64,000 bases of DNA, taken from assembly GCF_019711375.1 (NCBI RefSeq), contig NZ_CP081295.1, positions 2,579,001 to 2,643,000 on the forward strand, read 5' to 3'. This DNA comes from Qipengyuania aurantiaca. GTDB lineage: Bacteria; Pseudomonadota; Alphaproteobacteria; Sphingomonadales; Sphingomonadaceae. Every line of letters begins with the position of its first letter. Position 1 is the stretch's first letter. A model generated the notes under the pieces. That model saw only the letters and a list, made by a program, of their open reading frames with translations. It was not told the origin of the DNA and searched no databases. Made by a program: the position numbers and the translations under genes. Shown in pieces: positions 8,233-16,994 of this stretch.

Positions 8233-10419
8233 TTAGTCGTCCAAGCCGCCTTTCCACCAGCCATGCTCGCCTTGATGCATTGACACAGTCTCGACCCCTC
8301 CGGCCTCCAAGTCGATAACGGTTCCTCCACGCTCCTTCAGAAAGCGTCCGTCCGCTTTGAGCCAACGCGGCTGGCAACTGCGCGGCAACCAGCGGTCGGC
8401 GATCACTAGATCAGCCCTCTCGCACGCCGCGGCCAGCTCCCGCTCGTCGAGCCGCTCCCGGCTGCGGGCAACCAAGAGATGCCAGACCCGCTCGCCGCCC
8501 TCCATCGGCAGGGTGCAGAAGTCGGCACTGCACCGCGCCCCAGGCCAGTTGGCCATGGGCATCGACGCCGCTTCGACTCCCGCCAGTTCTGCAAGGCTGT
8601 CGTGCCCAAAGGAGCCCGGCTTGTCCCGCAGCATGAAGAGACGACCGTCACGATCGACCAGCCCCACATCCCGCCCATCACGCGAAATAAGAACGTCGGG
8701 CGCCGATGCCGTTGCCAGCAAAAGACCGCCGACCGCAGCAGGCAACAACCCGAGCAAGCGCGCCCTCCCGCGCCACAAGGCCAGCCAAAGACCGCCCGCG
8801 ACGAACAGGAGCACCGTGAACAACCCGATATGCGGCACCAGCTTCACCGCCCCCGGTTGCGCTGAGGTGGTATGCGCGAGCAGCAAAAGCAGGTCGAGCG
8901 ACTGGCCGGCGAGCCACCAGAACGGCGCGCCCAATCCGACCAGGTCGAACAGCAGCGCGGCGGCAATCAGGGGCATCGACACGAATGTCACGAGCGGGAT
9001 CGCCAGGACGTTGGCAAAGGCCCCGTACAAGCCCGCGCGGTGGAAGTGGAAAAGCACGATCGGCATCAGCGCAATCTCGATCACCAAACCGGTCACAAAG
9101 AGCATCAGCATCCGCCTTGAGAGCCATCGCGTCCGGCTCTCTTCGCGCGGGGCAAGAAAGTCTTTCACCGGGCGCGCGTTGTGCAAAGCGACGATAGCGA
9201 GAACCGCCGCAAAGCTCATCTGGAAGCTGGGCCCAACCAACGTCTCCGGCCAGAGCAGGAGCACGACCGCAGCGGCAACTGCAACCATGCGTAGCGACAA
9301 CGGCTCGCGCCCGAGCGCGAGCGCTATGAGTACCAGGATCGCCCCGATGCAACTCCTCACCGTCGGCACCTGCGCCCCGGTCAGCAAGGTGTAACCAATA
9401 CCCGCGAACGCCGCGAATGCGGCGGCGACAAGGGGCAATCGCAACCTAAGGGTGATCCATGGCGACAGTGCAAAGAGCTTGATCGCAAGGAAATAGGCCG
9501 CAGCAATCACTGCACTCACATGCAGACCGCTGATCGCCAAGAGGTGAGTAAGCCCCGCGTCCCGCATGGCGACTTCGTTATCCTCCGCGATGGCGCCGCG
9601 ATCCCCGCTGGCAAACGCAGCGGCGATGCTGCCCGCCGATCCGTCGAGATTGTCCCGGACATGGGCGGACAAGAAGCGCTGCGCCCTCGCGATAAGCCCT
9701 GTGTCCTTCCCGGCCTCCTCCACAATCTCGATCTCGCCTACGAGGGAGCCAGTGGCCGCGTATCCCTCGAACCACGCGGCGCGCGCAAAGTCGTATCCGC
9801 CGGGCAGGAGCGGCGGAGAAGGCGGCATCAATCGCGCGCGAAGGCGGACACGCGCGCCCTCGTCCAACCCTTCGATCGCCTTATCCAAGGGAACGTTGAC
9901 CCGCAGCTTCATAGCTCGGCCTTCCGTGGCATCGCGGGTGGCAAGGACGAGCCGGTAACGCCCCTCGGCGGGTTGCTCCTGCTTGGACAAAATCCGCGCA
10001 TCGAGCGCCATCAGGGTAGGCCGGTCGATCGGTTCTGCTCCGACGATATCGGACCTCGCCCAGACCACCGCCAACCCTGCCGCGAATGCAAGGCTGAGGC
10101 CGGTCAGCGCCAAGCGAAGATGTGCCCTCGCATCCTCCCCCTTCCATAGCGCCTGAGCAGCCAGAGCAATCAACGAAGCTAGCACGCCGGCCAGAACCCA
10201 CTGCCAAGGCGTGTGAAGGACGAACCAGCTCCCCACGCCAGCAGCGAAGGCCACCACCAGCCACGGGGCGCGATCAAACCCGGAAGTGCCGAGAAAGCTC
10301 TCGAACGCGTCGCCAAATCTGGACATTGAAGCGCGCATGCGCCAAGGGCGCTGCACTGCAGCATTCTCGGATAAATCCGTATCGCTGATCGGAACCAGCG
10401 GCGTCCCCTGCGTCGCCAT
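8233..10419 (-). CDS. comEC: ComEC/Rec2-family membrane DNA-uptake protein
   Basis: This large polytopic protein (728 aa from the ATG at 10419) belongs to the ComEC/Rec2 family, the proposed channel for single-stranded DNA entry across the inner membrane. The N-terminal third has membrane segments and a beta-rich DUF4131-type stretch. The central Competence domain is clear (LLAISGLHVSAVIAAAYF, GAQVPTVRSCIGAILVLIAL, GPSFQMSFAAVLAIVAL). The C-terminal about 150 residues resemble a short remnant of the metallo-beta-lactamase domain (VLISRDGRDVGLVDRDGRLFMLR) but I see no HxHxDH motif, so nuclease activity there is unlikely. The start is uncertain: ATGs nearer the first membrane segment (MRASMSRFGDAF) are possible. 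It is divergent from gltX with only 28 bases between starts. Confidence 0.88.
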   Translation of the reverse strand: MATQGTPLVPISDTDLSENAAVQRPWRMRASMSRFGDAFESFLGTSGFDRAPWLVVAFAAGVGSWFVLHTPWQWVLAGVLASLIALAAQALWKGEDARAHLRLALTGLSLAFAAGLAVVWARSDIVGAEPIDRPTLMALDARILSKQEQPAEGRYRLVLATRDATEGRAMKLRVNVPLDKAIEGLDEGARVRLRARLMPPSPPLLPGGYDFARAAWFEGYAATGSLVGEIEIVEEAGKDTGLIARAQRFLSAHVRDNLDGSAGSIAAAFASGDRGAIAEDNEVAMRDAGLTHLLAISGLHVSAVIAAAYFLAIKLFALSPWITLRLRLPLVAAAFAAFAGIGYTLLTGAQVPTVRSCIGAILVLIALALGREPLSLRMVAVAAAVVLLLWPETLVGPSFQMSFAAVLAIVALHNARPVKDFLAPREESRTRWLSRRMLMLFVTGLVIEIALMPIVLFHFHRAGLYGAFANVLAIPLVTFVSMPLIAAALLFDLVGLGAPFWWLAGQSLDLLLLLAHTTSAQPGAVKLVPHIGLFTVLLFVAGGLWLALWRGRARLLGLLPAAVGGLLLATASAPDVLISRDGRDVGLVDRDGRLFMLRDKPGSFGHDSLAELAGVEAASMPMANWPGARCSADFCTLPMEGGERVWHLLVARSRERLDERELAAACERADLVIADRWLPRSCQPRWLKADGRFLKERGGTVIDLEAGGVETVSMHQGEHGWWKGGLDD

Positions 10420-10447
10420 GCAAGTACCTGAAAGGAAAGAGCAAGGA

Positions 10448-11878
10448 ATGGCAAGCGAAACCGGCAAACAGGTCGTCACGCGGTTCGCCCCCTCGCCCAC
10501 CGGCTTCCTCCACATCGGCGGCGCGCGCACCGCGCTGTTCAACTGGCTCTATGCCCGCCACCACGGCGGCCGCGCGCTCCTGCGGATCGAAGATACCGAT
10601 CGCAAGCGCAGCACGCAGGATGCCATCGACAAGATCATCGAGGGGCTCGACTGGCTCGGCCTCGATTACGACGACCCGCCCCTGTTCCAGTCCGACCGTG
10701 CCGCCCGCCATGCCGAGGTAGCCAACCAGCTTCTCGAGGCTGGTCACGCCTACAAGTGTTACGCCACGCCCGAAGAACTCGAGGCAATGCGGGCCGAGCA
10801 GCGCGCCAACAAGCAGCCCATGCGCTACGACCGTCGCTGGCGCGACCGCGACGAGAGCGAGGCACCGGAAGGCGCACCCTATGTGATCCGCCTCAAGGTC
10901 CCGACCGACGGCGAAACCGTGATCGAGGACGAGGTCCAGGGCAAGGTCACGGTGCAGAACGCCGAGATCGACGATTACGTGTTGCTGCGCGCCGATGGTA
11001 CGCCCACCTACATGCTCGCCGTCGTGGTGGACGATCACGATATGGGCGTCACGCATATCATCCGCGGCGATGACCACCTGAACAACGCCTTCCGCCAGCT
11101 CCCCGTGATCCGAGCTATGGACGCGATTGAAGGCGGTTGGCCGGACCCGGTCTACGCCCATGTCCCGCTCATCCACGGAGCCGATGGCGCCAAGCTGTCC
11201 AAGCGCCACGGCGCGGTAGGCGTGGAAGCCTATCGCGACGAGGAAGGCGTCCTTCCCGAAGCGCTGTTCAACTACCTCCTCCGCCTTGGCTGGGGCCATG
11301 GCGACCGCGAGGAGATCACGCGCGGTGAAGCGGTCGAACTGTTCGATCTCGATGGCGTGGGCAAGAGCCCTTCGCGCTTCGACATCAAGAAGCTGCAGAA
11401 CCTCAACGGGCATTACATCCGCGAGGCGGACGATGCGCGGCTCGCCAAACTGGTGGCCAAAAAGCTCGGCGGGAATGCCGACGAGAGGCTTCTGACCAAT
11501 GCCATGCCGGTCCTGAAGCCGCGTGCCAAGAGCGTCGACGAACTCGTTGAAGGCGCAGCCTTTCTCTTCAAGCAACGCCCGCTGGAAATGACCGAGAAAG
11601 CCGCCGGGCTGCTCGACGACGAGGCACGCGTCCGCCTGGCTGGCCTTTCGGAGCGCCTCGCACAGGAAAATAACTGGACATTGGAGGCTCTCGAAGCCAC
11701 TACGAAATCGTATGCCGAACAGCTCGAACTGGGCCTCGGCAAGCTGGCGCAGCCCATGCGGGCGGCGTTGACGGGCACGACCACGTCGCCCGGAATTTTC
11801 GATGTACTGGTCCTGCTGGGCAAGGAAGAGTCGCTGGCGCGTATCGACGCGCAGGCCTCGCCCGCAGGCAAGGAATAA
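10448..11878 (+). CDS. gltX: Glutamyl-tRNA synthetase
   Basis: GltX (476 aa) charges tRNA-Glu and, in many alphaproteobacteria, also tRNA-Gln as a substrate for GatCAB. The HIGH-type signature is [20 protein letters not shown] near the N-terminus and the KMSKS-type loop is [10 protein letters not shown]. The C-terminal anticodon-binding domain follows, and the length is typical. The ATG at 10448 has GGAAAG and AAGG upstream; in-frame sequence further upstream runs antisense to comEC and is not part of the gene. Its promoter must lie inside the 5' end of comEC if both starts are right. gltA follows 20 bases downstream. Confidence 0.97.
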   Translation: MASETGKQVVTRFAPSPTGFLHIGGARTALFNWLYARHHGGRALLRIEDTDRKRSTQDAIDKIIEGLDWLGLDYDDPPLFQSDRAARHAEVANQLLEAGHAYKCYATPEELEAMRAEQRANKQPMRYDRRWRDRDESEAPEGAPYVIRLKVPTDGETVIEDEVQGKVTVQNAEIDDYVLLRADGTPTYMLAVVVDDHDMGVTHIIRGDDHLNNAFRQLPVIRAMDAIEGGWPDPVYAHVPLIHGADGAKLSKRHGAVGVEAYRDEEGVLPEALFNYLLRLGWGHGDREEITRGEAVELFDLDGVGKSPSRFDIKKLQNLNGHYIREADDARLAKLVAKKLGGNADERLLTNAMPVLKPRAKSVDELVEGAAFLFKQRPLEMTEKAAGLLDDEARVRLAGLSERLAQENNWTLEALEATTKSYAEQLELGLGKLAQPMRAALTGTTTSPGIFDVLVLLGKEESLARIDAQASPAGKE

Positions 11879-11898
11879 GACGGACCAAGGAGACACGC

Positions 11899-13185
11899 GT
11901 GGCCGACAAGCAGGCAACTCTCAATCTCGGCGATCAGGCCCAGGACTTCCCCGTATTGGAAGGAAGCGTCGGACCCGACGTTATCGACATCCGCAAGCTC
12001 TACGGGGCGACCGGCAAGTTCACCTACGATCCGGGCTACAAGTCCACTGCGAGCTGCGAAAGCGCGCTCACCTATATCGACGGTGAAGCCGGCGTCCTGC
12101 TGCACCGCGGTTATCCGATCGGCCAGCTCGCCGAACACTCCAGCTTCATGGAGGTCGCCTACCTCCTGCTGAACGGCGAACTGCCGAACCAGACCGAGCT
12201 CGACGATTTCGACAACACGATCACGCGCCACACCATGGTGCACGACCAGCTGCGCCAGTTCTACCAGGGCTTCCGCCGCGATGCGCACCCGATGGCCATC
12301 ATGTGCGGCGTTGTCGGCGCGCTGTCCGCGTTCTATCACGACAGCACCGACATCTCCGATCCCGAACAGCGCAAGATCGCCAGCCACCGTCTCATCGCCA
12401 AGATGCCGACGATTGCGGCGATGGCGTACAAATATGCGGTCGGCCAGCCCTTCATGCAGCCGAAGAACGACCTCAGCTACACGGGGAACTTCCTGCGCAT
12501 GACCTTCGGCGTTCCGGCCGAAGAGTATGAAGTGCACCCGGCAATCGAAAAAGCGATGGACCGGATCTTCATCCTCCACGCCGATCACGAGCAGAACGCC
12601 TCGACCTCGACCGTGCGCCTTGCCGGTTCGTCGGGCGCAAACCCCTTCGCCTGCATCGCGGCCGGCATCGCCTGCCTGTGGGGTCCGGCGCATGGCGGCG
12701 CGAACGAAGCGGCGCTCAACATGCTGCAAGAAATCGGCTCGCCCGATCGCATCCCGCACTACATCGAACGCGCCAAGGACAAGAACGACCCGTTCCGCCT
12801 GATGGGCTTCGGTCACCGCGTCTACAAGAACTACGACCCGCGCGCGACGGTCATGCAGCAGACGCTGCGTGAGGTGTTCGAGGCGCTCAACGTCAGCGAC
12901 CCGGTCTTCGAGACCGCACTCCAGCTCGAAGAACTCGCGCTGAACGACGATTACTTCAAGGAAAAGAAGCTCTTCCCGAACGTGGACTTCTATTCGGGCA
13001 TTATCCTGAATTCGATTGGCTTCCCGACGACCATGTTCACCGCGCTCTTCGCCCTCGCCCGCACCGTGGGCTGGGTCGCGCAGTGGAACGAAATGATTTC
13101 GGATCCCGGCCAGGTCATCGGCCGTCCGCGCCAGCTCTACACCGGCCCGACCGAGCGCGATTACCCGCCCATCGGCCAGCGCTGA
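11899..13185 (+). CDS. gltA: Citrate synthase
   Basis: GltA (428 aa) condenses acetyl-CoA and oxaloacetate to citrate at the entry to the TCA cycle. It starts at GTG 11899 with a strong AAGGAG ribosome site at 11887-11892. Catalytic blocks are [31 protein letters not shown] and [14 protein letters not shown] (substrate histidine and arginine), with the acid residue in NVDFYSG. The length and N-terminal beta domain match the hexameric, NADH-sensitive bacterial type. It follows gltX by 20 bases and ends in a strong terminator. Confidence 0.98.
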   Translation: MADKQATLNLGDQAQDFPVLEGSVGPDVIDIRKLYGATGKFTYDPGYKSTASCESALTYIDGEAGVLLHRGYPIGQLAEHSSFMEVAYLLLNGELPNQTELDDFDNTITRHTMVHDQLRQFYQGFRRDAHPMAIMCGVVGALSAFYHDSTDISDPEQRKIASHRLIAKMPTIAAMAYKYAVGQPFMQPKNDLSYTGNFLRMTFGVPAEEYEVHPAIEKAMDRIFILHADHEQNASTSTVRLAGSSGANPFACIAAGIACLWGPAHGGANEAALNMLQEIGSPDRIPHYIERAKDKNDPFRLMGFGHRVYKNYDPRATVMQQTLREVFEALNVSDPVFETALQLEELALNDDYFKEKKLFPNVDFYSGIILNSIGFPTTMFTALFALARTVGWVAQWNEMISDPGQVIGRPRQLYTGPTERDYPPIGQR

Positions 13186-13209
13186 GCTCGCTAGAAACGA
13201 TATGGATCA

Positions 13210-13232
13210 GGGGCGCTTCGGCGCCCCTTTTT
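13210..13232 (+). terminator. Rho-independent terminator of gltX-gltA
   Basis: A perfect 7-base-pair stem GGGGCGC/GCGCCCC closed by a TTCG tetraloop is followed directly by TTTTT (13228-13232). It lies 24 bases after the gltA stop. The same hairpin is close to the end of the convergent kinase-like gene, but it has no U-run on that strand. Confidence 0.93.
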
Positions 13233-13251
13233 CGTGGCCTCAGCCCGCGAC

Positions 13252-14613
13252 TTAGGCGCCAGCTGGGACCGACAGGGTGAAGCGAGCCCCCTGCCCCGGA
13301 GCGCTCTCCACCGTCAGGTCGCCGCCCATGGCGCGCGCTATCCGGCGCGAGATATAAAGACCGAGGCCCGAGCCGCCGTCCTCACCACGCCCCAGACGTT
13401 CGAACTTTTCGAACACCTTTTCCTGCTGCTCTGAGTCCAGCCCATGCCCTTGGTCTGCGACGGTGATGGTCGCTTGCTCGCCAATCTCGTCGAGGCGGAT
13501 CCACACGCGGCTCTTCTCGGGCGAATAGCGGATGGCGTTGCCGATGAGGTTAAGCAGCACCTGCAGGACCCGCCGGAATTCGGCGACCGCCCGCTGGCTC
13601 TCTCCCTCCGGCGGAGGATCGAGGGTTATCCCCCGTTCCGCAGCGCGAACACCAAGGATGCCACAGGCCCGTCGCGCCACATCGGCAAGATCGATACGGT
13701 CAGGCGCGGTGGAGAAATCCTCTGCTTCCACGACCTCGAGATCCGCCAAATCGTCGATCAAGCCAAGCAGATGCTGGCCGGCGCTGGCGATATCGGCAGC
13801 GTATTCGCTGTATTCGTCCCTCAGCGGCCCGGCGAGCTTGGTGCGAATAGTCTCCGCGTTGGCGATGATGCGATTGACCGGCTGTCGGAGCACGGGCGTC
13901 AATTCACGGCCCAACGAGGGTGTCCGCGGTTGTCCTGCACTCCCTTGCGGAGCCAGCGGCGCACTCGCGCTGAGGTGGAGCACGAAACCGCCGCTGCCCG
14001 GATTGCGCTGGCCCAGCGGCTCAAGGAAAGCGGTCCACTCGCGCGTCGAACCTTCGATGCGGCATGTCGATCCGTCCAGCAATTGCCAGTGCATCGGTTG
14101 CTCATGCGTATCACCCGCCAACGAGACAAAATCGGTCCAAGGGCGACCGGTTCCCTGCCCGGCGGCCTGCGCGAATTCCACGAGATCCGGGGCATCTGTC
14201 TCGATGGACAGCAGGTTCTGATCGGCGTCGAGGCGCGCGGTGGATTCGGCGAGGTGGCGGCTTATCTCTGCGCGCTTCTGGGCTATGTCGTCCTCAGCAA
14301 TCGGTGCTCGCGGTTCGACCTGCCAGTCTGCGATGGCAATCTCGCAGCCGCCATCCCCATCTTCGGCGGGTGCGATATCAGCCCAGGCCGTCACCACTTC
14401 GTCGCCGACCACCGCCGTGAACGGGCGCGAGACACGCAAACCATATTCGCGCGCCTTCACGACCAAGGCGAGCAGCTCCGGCACGGCGAGCGTCTCGCCG
14501 GCTCCGCCGCCGCTTGCACGGTTGAGTTCGGCCAGCTTGCCGTCGGCTTCGACCAGTCGGTCTTCCGCGTCGGTCTTTGCACGCGCGACATATTGGATGC
14601 CGATGCCCGCCAT
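13252..14613 (-). CDS. Histidine-kinase-like ATPase lacking the phosphoacceptor histidine
   Basis: This 453-aa protein has the layout of a soluble sensor kinase. A PAS-like sensory part fills roughly residues 1-225. A dimerisation helix pair follows: 233-262, and 272-298 with QHLLGLIDDLADLEVVEAED. A complete HATPase_c domain comes last: N box LLNLIGNAIRYSP (353-365), G1 ADQGHGLD (386-393), F box EKFERLG, G2 GSGLGLYISRR. The H-box reads ELTPVLRQPVNRII: against the usual SHELRTPLNxII, proline stands where histidine should be and no His is nearby. It should bind ATP but not autophosphorylate in the normal way. No membrane segment or receiver domain is seen. Its ATG overlaps the stop of the upstream gene (TAATG). 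Confidence 0.82.
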   Translation of the reverse strand: MAGIGIQYVARAKTDAEDRLVEADGKLAELNRASGGGAGETLAVPELLALVVKAREYGLRVSRPFTAVVGDEVVTAWADIAPAEDGDGGCEIAIADWQVEPRAPIAEDDIAQKRAEISRHLAESTARLDADQNLLSIETDAPDLVEFAQAAGQGTGRPWTDFVSLAGDTHEQPMHWQLLDGSTCRIEGSTREWTAFLEPLGQRNPGSGGFVLHLSASAPLAPQGSAGQPRTPSLGRELTPVLRQPVNRIIANAETIRTKLAGPLRDEYSEYAADIASAGQHLLGLIDDLADLEVVEAEDFSTAPDRIDLADVARRACGILGVRAAERGITLDPPPEGESQRAVAEFRRVLQVLLNLIGNAIRYSPEKSRVWIRLDEIGEQATITVADQGHGLDSEQQEKVFEKFERLGRGEDGGSGLGLYISRRIARAMGGDLTVESAPGQGARFTLSVPAGA

Positions 14614-15572
14614 TACCCGCGCTCCACCCGGTTGGCGGCGTCCGCAAGCAAGTCACGGGCTTCGACTTGCTCGATCTCCTCCAACCCGGCGAGCGGCGCC
14701 GCAGACGGATGAAGGCTCAGCAAGACCTCATCGATCCGCTCCGGCTCCAACCCGGCCGCACGTAGGCCAAGCGCAAGCCGGACGGCCTGTCGTTCGTGGC
14801 TCGAAAGCACGGCCAGTTCGCGGGATTGGCCTGAACGCGCCGCAAGGGCGCTGAAGAAGAGAGCCGCGCCGGCCTCTTCGATTACCAAAGCCTCCTGCCC
14901 CTTCGGCCCACTGACGAGGCGCGCGAAGAGCGCAAGCCTGCCGGCGCTTTCATCATAGGATTGCCGAATCCGGCTCTCGGCGCGAGCGACTGCATCGCTG
15001 CCTGTTTCTCCGCAATAGCCGCGCCAGGCGACCAGCGCTTCATGAAGCAGGTCGACCGGAAGCTCCGCGAGCGCCAGTTCCATACGGCGCTGCCCCTGCA
15101 CGAAGCGCGCCTGTGCGGCCAGCGCGGCCATGGCGGCGCTGGAAGAGGCGGAATCGGAAGCTCCGATCAGACGCTGGAAGAGCGGCGACAGCACAGGATC
15201 GAGGCCCGCTTGCGCCTTCAAGCGATCGGTAAGCTGCCATTCCAGCGCCAGCGCATGGCAATGCGACAGAAGCGCGGGACAGGTCTGGAAATGGTCGGCC
15301 AGTGCCGCGCCGTGCCGCTCCGCAAAGGCATCGCTGCCCAGCTCGCCGGTCGCCTCGGCCTGGAGGCGCAGGATCTGGCCGGCAAGATCGGAAAGCATGC
15401 CGCGCACACGTGCAACGATCTCGTCGCTAAAAAGCGAGTGGTCGGGCGCGGACAGGAGATGGCCGAGAATGGGCCCGATACCGGCCAGCATGGCATCGCC
15501 CTGCAAGAGCGCGTCTCGCAAGCTTCCTGCGCCGGGTTGCCCCGGTCCGTCCATGGCTATCGCCCGATCCAT
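14613..15572 (-). CDS. Conserved-looking protein of unknown function, partner of kinase-like gene
   Basis: I do not recognise this 319-aa protein. It is rich in Ala, Leu, Glu and Arg and reads as almost all alpha-helix, without a signal peptide or clear membrane segment. An acidic segment (LLADAANRVERG) ends it. The stop and the start of the kinase-like gene overlap (TAATG), so the two are translated together and may interact. A second in-frame ATG at 15554 (MDGPGQPGAG) is possible. A CtrA-like site lies just upstream at 15597-15611. An all-helical regulator or adaptor of the kinase-like protein is a guess. Confidence 0.7.
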   Translation of the reverse strand: MDRAIAMDGPGQPGAGSLRDALLQGDAMLAGIGPILGHLLSAPDHSLFSDEIVARVRGMLSDLAGQILRLQAEATGELGSDAFAERHGAALADHFQTCPALLSHCHALALEWQLTDRLKAQAGLDPVLSPLFQRLIGASDSASSSAAMAALAAQARFVQGQRRMELALAELPVDLLHEALVAWRGYCGETGSDAVARAESRIRQSYDESAGRLALFARLVSGPKGQEALVIEEAGAALFFSALAARSGQSRELAVLSSHERQAVRLALGLRAAGLEPERIDEVLLSLHPSAAPLAGLEEIEQVEARDLLADAANRVERG

Positions 15573-15596
15573 AGCTCGCGCTTTACCGGACTGTAG

Positions 15597-15611
15597 TTAA
15601 TTCGCCGTTAG
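15597..15611 (-). promoter_or_regulatory. Candidate CtrA-type site (TTAA-N7-TTAG)
   Basis: The bases TTAA-TTCGCCG-TTAG match the alphaproteobacterial CtrA consensus TTAA-N7-TTAA at 7 of 8 positions. The site is 25 bases upstream of the 319-aa gene and overlaps the end of the 392-aa gene. Such half-site pairs occur by chance, so this is only a candidate. Confidence 0.3.
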
Positions 15612-16786
15612 TCCCCGCGAAAGGGCGCAAAAAACCGGGTGAGGAGTACCAGCAAGGCGAGGATCGCCGCCGCCTCGTGCGCATATCCAAGAAAGGCAGG
15701 CGCGGTCAGCAGGCAGCCGAGCAGGATGCGGTCGCCATAAGTCGCGCGCCACTTCTCGCTCGCATGGCGATGGCTGAGGCGCAGCAGGCCGAACAATGTC
15801 AACGGCACGAAGGCTCGCATGAAGCCGAGCGGCTCCGGTGCCGAAACGATGAGCAGCAAGATGAAAACCGGGTCGATCAGGTAGTCGAGCACCCGATTGA
15901 GCAGCGAGCGGTCCTTCGCCATGCGATTTAGACTCGACACACGCCCGACCACTTCGGCCATATGGCCAAACAGGGCGCCCAGGGTCACAAGGGCCAACCC
16001 AAAAGCGGTATGGCCGAACGCTGCCAGTCCCAGCGCCCCCATGATCGAGAGGTAGGCGGCAGCCAGCGGCAGAGGCTCCGAAGCCTGACCGAGAATATCG
16101 CGGGCGAGCCGTGCCCCCGCCCGTTCCGCCACCGCAACCCCGGGCGCGCGGAAGGCTATTTGCCGCCGCTGTGCGTCAATCCAGCGCTTCTCGCGCGCGT
16201 CGAGCGTCTGACGGTCTGCGCCGAGGTGCCACTGCCCTTGCTGGAGCAATTCCCTATCGAGCTGGCGCATGGGCGTGCCGGACTGGAGCGCGAGGCGCAT
16301 CAGGGCACTGGGCACGTCGACATCAGCGGGTAGGCCCGAGAGTCGCTCCACGAGGTTGCCGGGGACCATCATTGCACCGCTCCATGCGAGTTCCAGATCG
16401 ATCCTCTCGTAACCCAGCGGCACGGCCAGATCCGCCGGGAATGCCAGGATCTCGCGCGATTCCAGCGCCTTCTCGGTCGCATCGTCGTCGGGCAGAAGCC
16501 CTGGAGCGAGGATCAGCATTTCGTCCTCGGCCGTGACCATGCCCGAGAGCCGCGCGGGATTGCGCAGAGCGCGGAACTTCTTCCCGGCGCTTTCGGCCCG
16601 ATCCTGCACTTCCAGAACTTCGCGTTCGATGGAATCGACGAGACAAATGATCCGCTCGCATCCAAGACGGATGGCGAGATCGAGTTGCCGTTCAACCACC
16701 ATCGCCCCTGCAAAACCGGCGAACGCAGCGCGCGGAGCTCCCGCTTGCGGGTCCCTTTCCAGCGTCGACAGCAGGGCGATGCGCAC
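15608..16786 (-). CDS. Nucleotidyltransferase-like N-terminus fused to a multi-pass membrane domain
   Basis: This 392-aa protein starts at GTG 16786, with GGAG 7 bases upstream. Residues 1-200 look like a degenerate nucleotidyltransferase fold (MVVERQLDLAIRLGCERIICLV, DEMLILAPGLLPDDD, WSGAMMVPGNLVERL). Residues about 235-388 hold four to six hydrophobic helices. The order resembles bifunctional inositol-phosphate cytidylyltransferase/CDP-alcohol phosphatidyltransferase proteins. I cannot find the DGxxAR...GxxxDxxxD active site of that family; only LNRVLDYLIDPVFILLL faintly recalls it. It may be an inactive or divergent phospholipid-head-group enzyme. It is 35 bases upstream of the 319-aa gene, on the same strand. 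Confidence 0.65.
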   Translation of the reverse strand: MRIALLSTLERDPQAGAPRAAFAGFAGAMVVERQLDLAIRLGCERIICLVDSIEREVLEVQDRAESAGKKFRALRNPARLSGMVTAEDEMLILAPGLLPDDDATEKALESREILAFPADLAVPLGYERIDLELAWSGAMMVPGNLVERLSGLPADVDVPSALMRLALQSGTPMRQLDRELLQQGQWHLGADRQTLDAREKRWIDAQRRQIAFRAPGVAVAERAGARLARDILGQASEPLPLAAAYLSIMGALGLAAFGHTAFGLALVTLGALFGHMAEVVGRVSSLNRMAKDRSLLNRVLDYLIDPVFILLLIVSAPEPLGFMRAFVPLTLFGLLRLSHRHASEKWRATYGDRILLGCLLTAPAFLGYAHEAAAILALLVLLTRFFAPFRGD

Positions 16787-16994
16787 GCGTTACTCCTCAG
16801 GTTTGACCGCGTCGAAGGGCATAGGTCGCGGGCGGGTAGCCTGCCAAGCGCCGCCGCGCAAATGCCCACCGTTCGCTTCACCGCGAGAGGAAGGTTAATC
16901 GGCAAGCTACCACCGCCAGCAAAGCCGGCGCTCTCAGCAACTTTCAATAGTTAACAAGGGTTTCTGGAGTCCCGAAGTGTGGTAGAAGCGCGCC

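Noticed and set aside
10420..10542. Longer N-terminus of comEC reaching into gltX
   Set aside because: It would run antisense through the gltX HIGH motif region and lacks membrane or family likeness.
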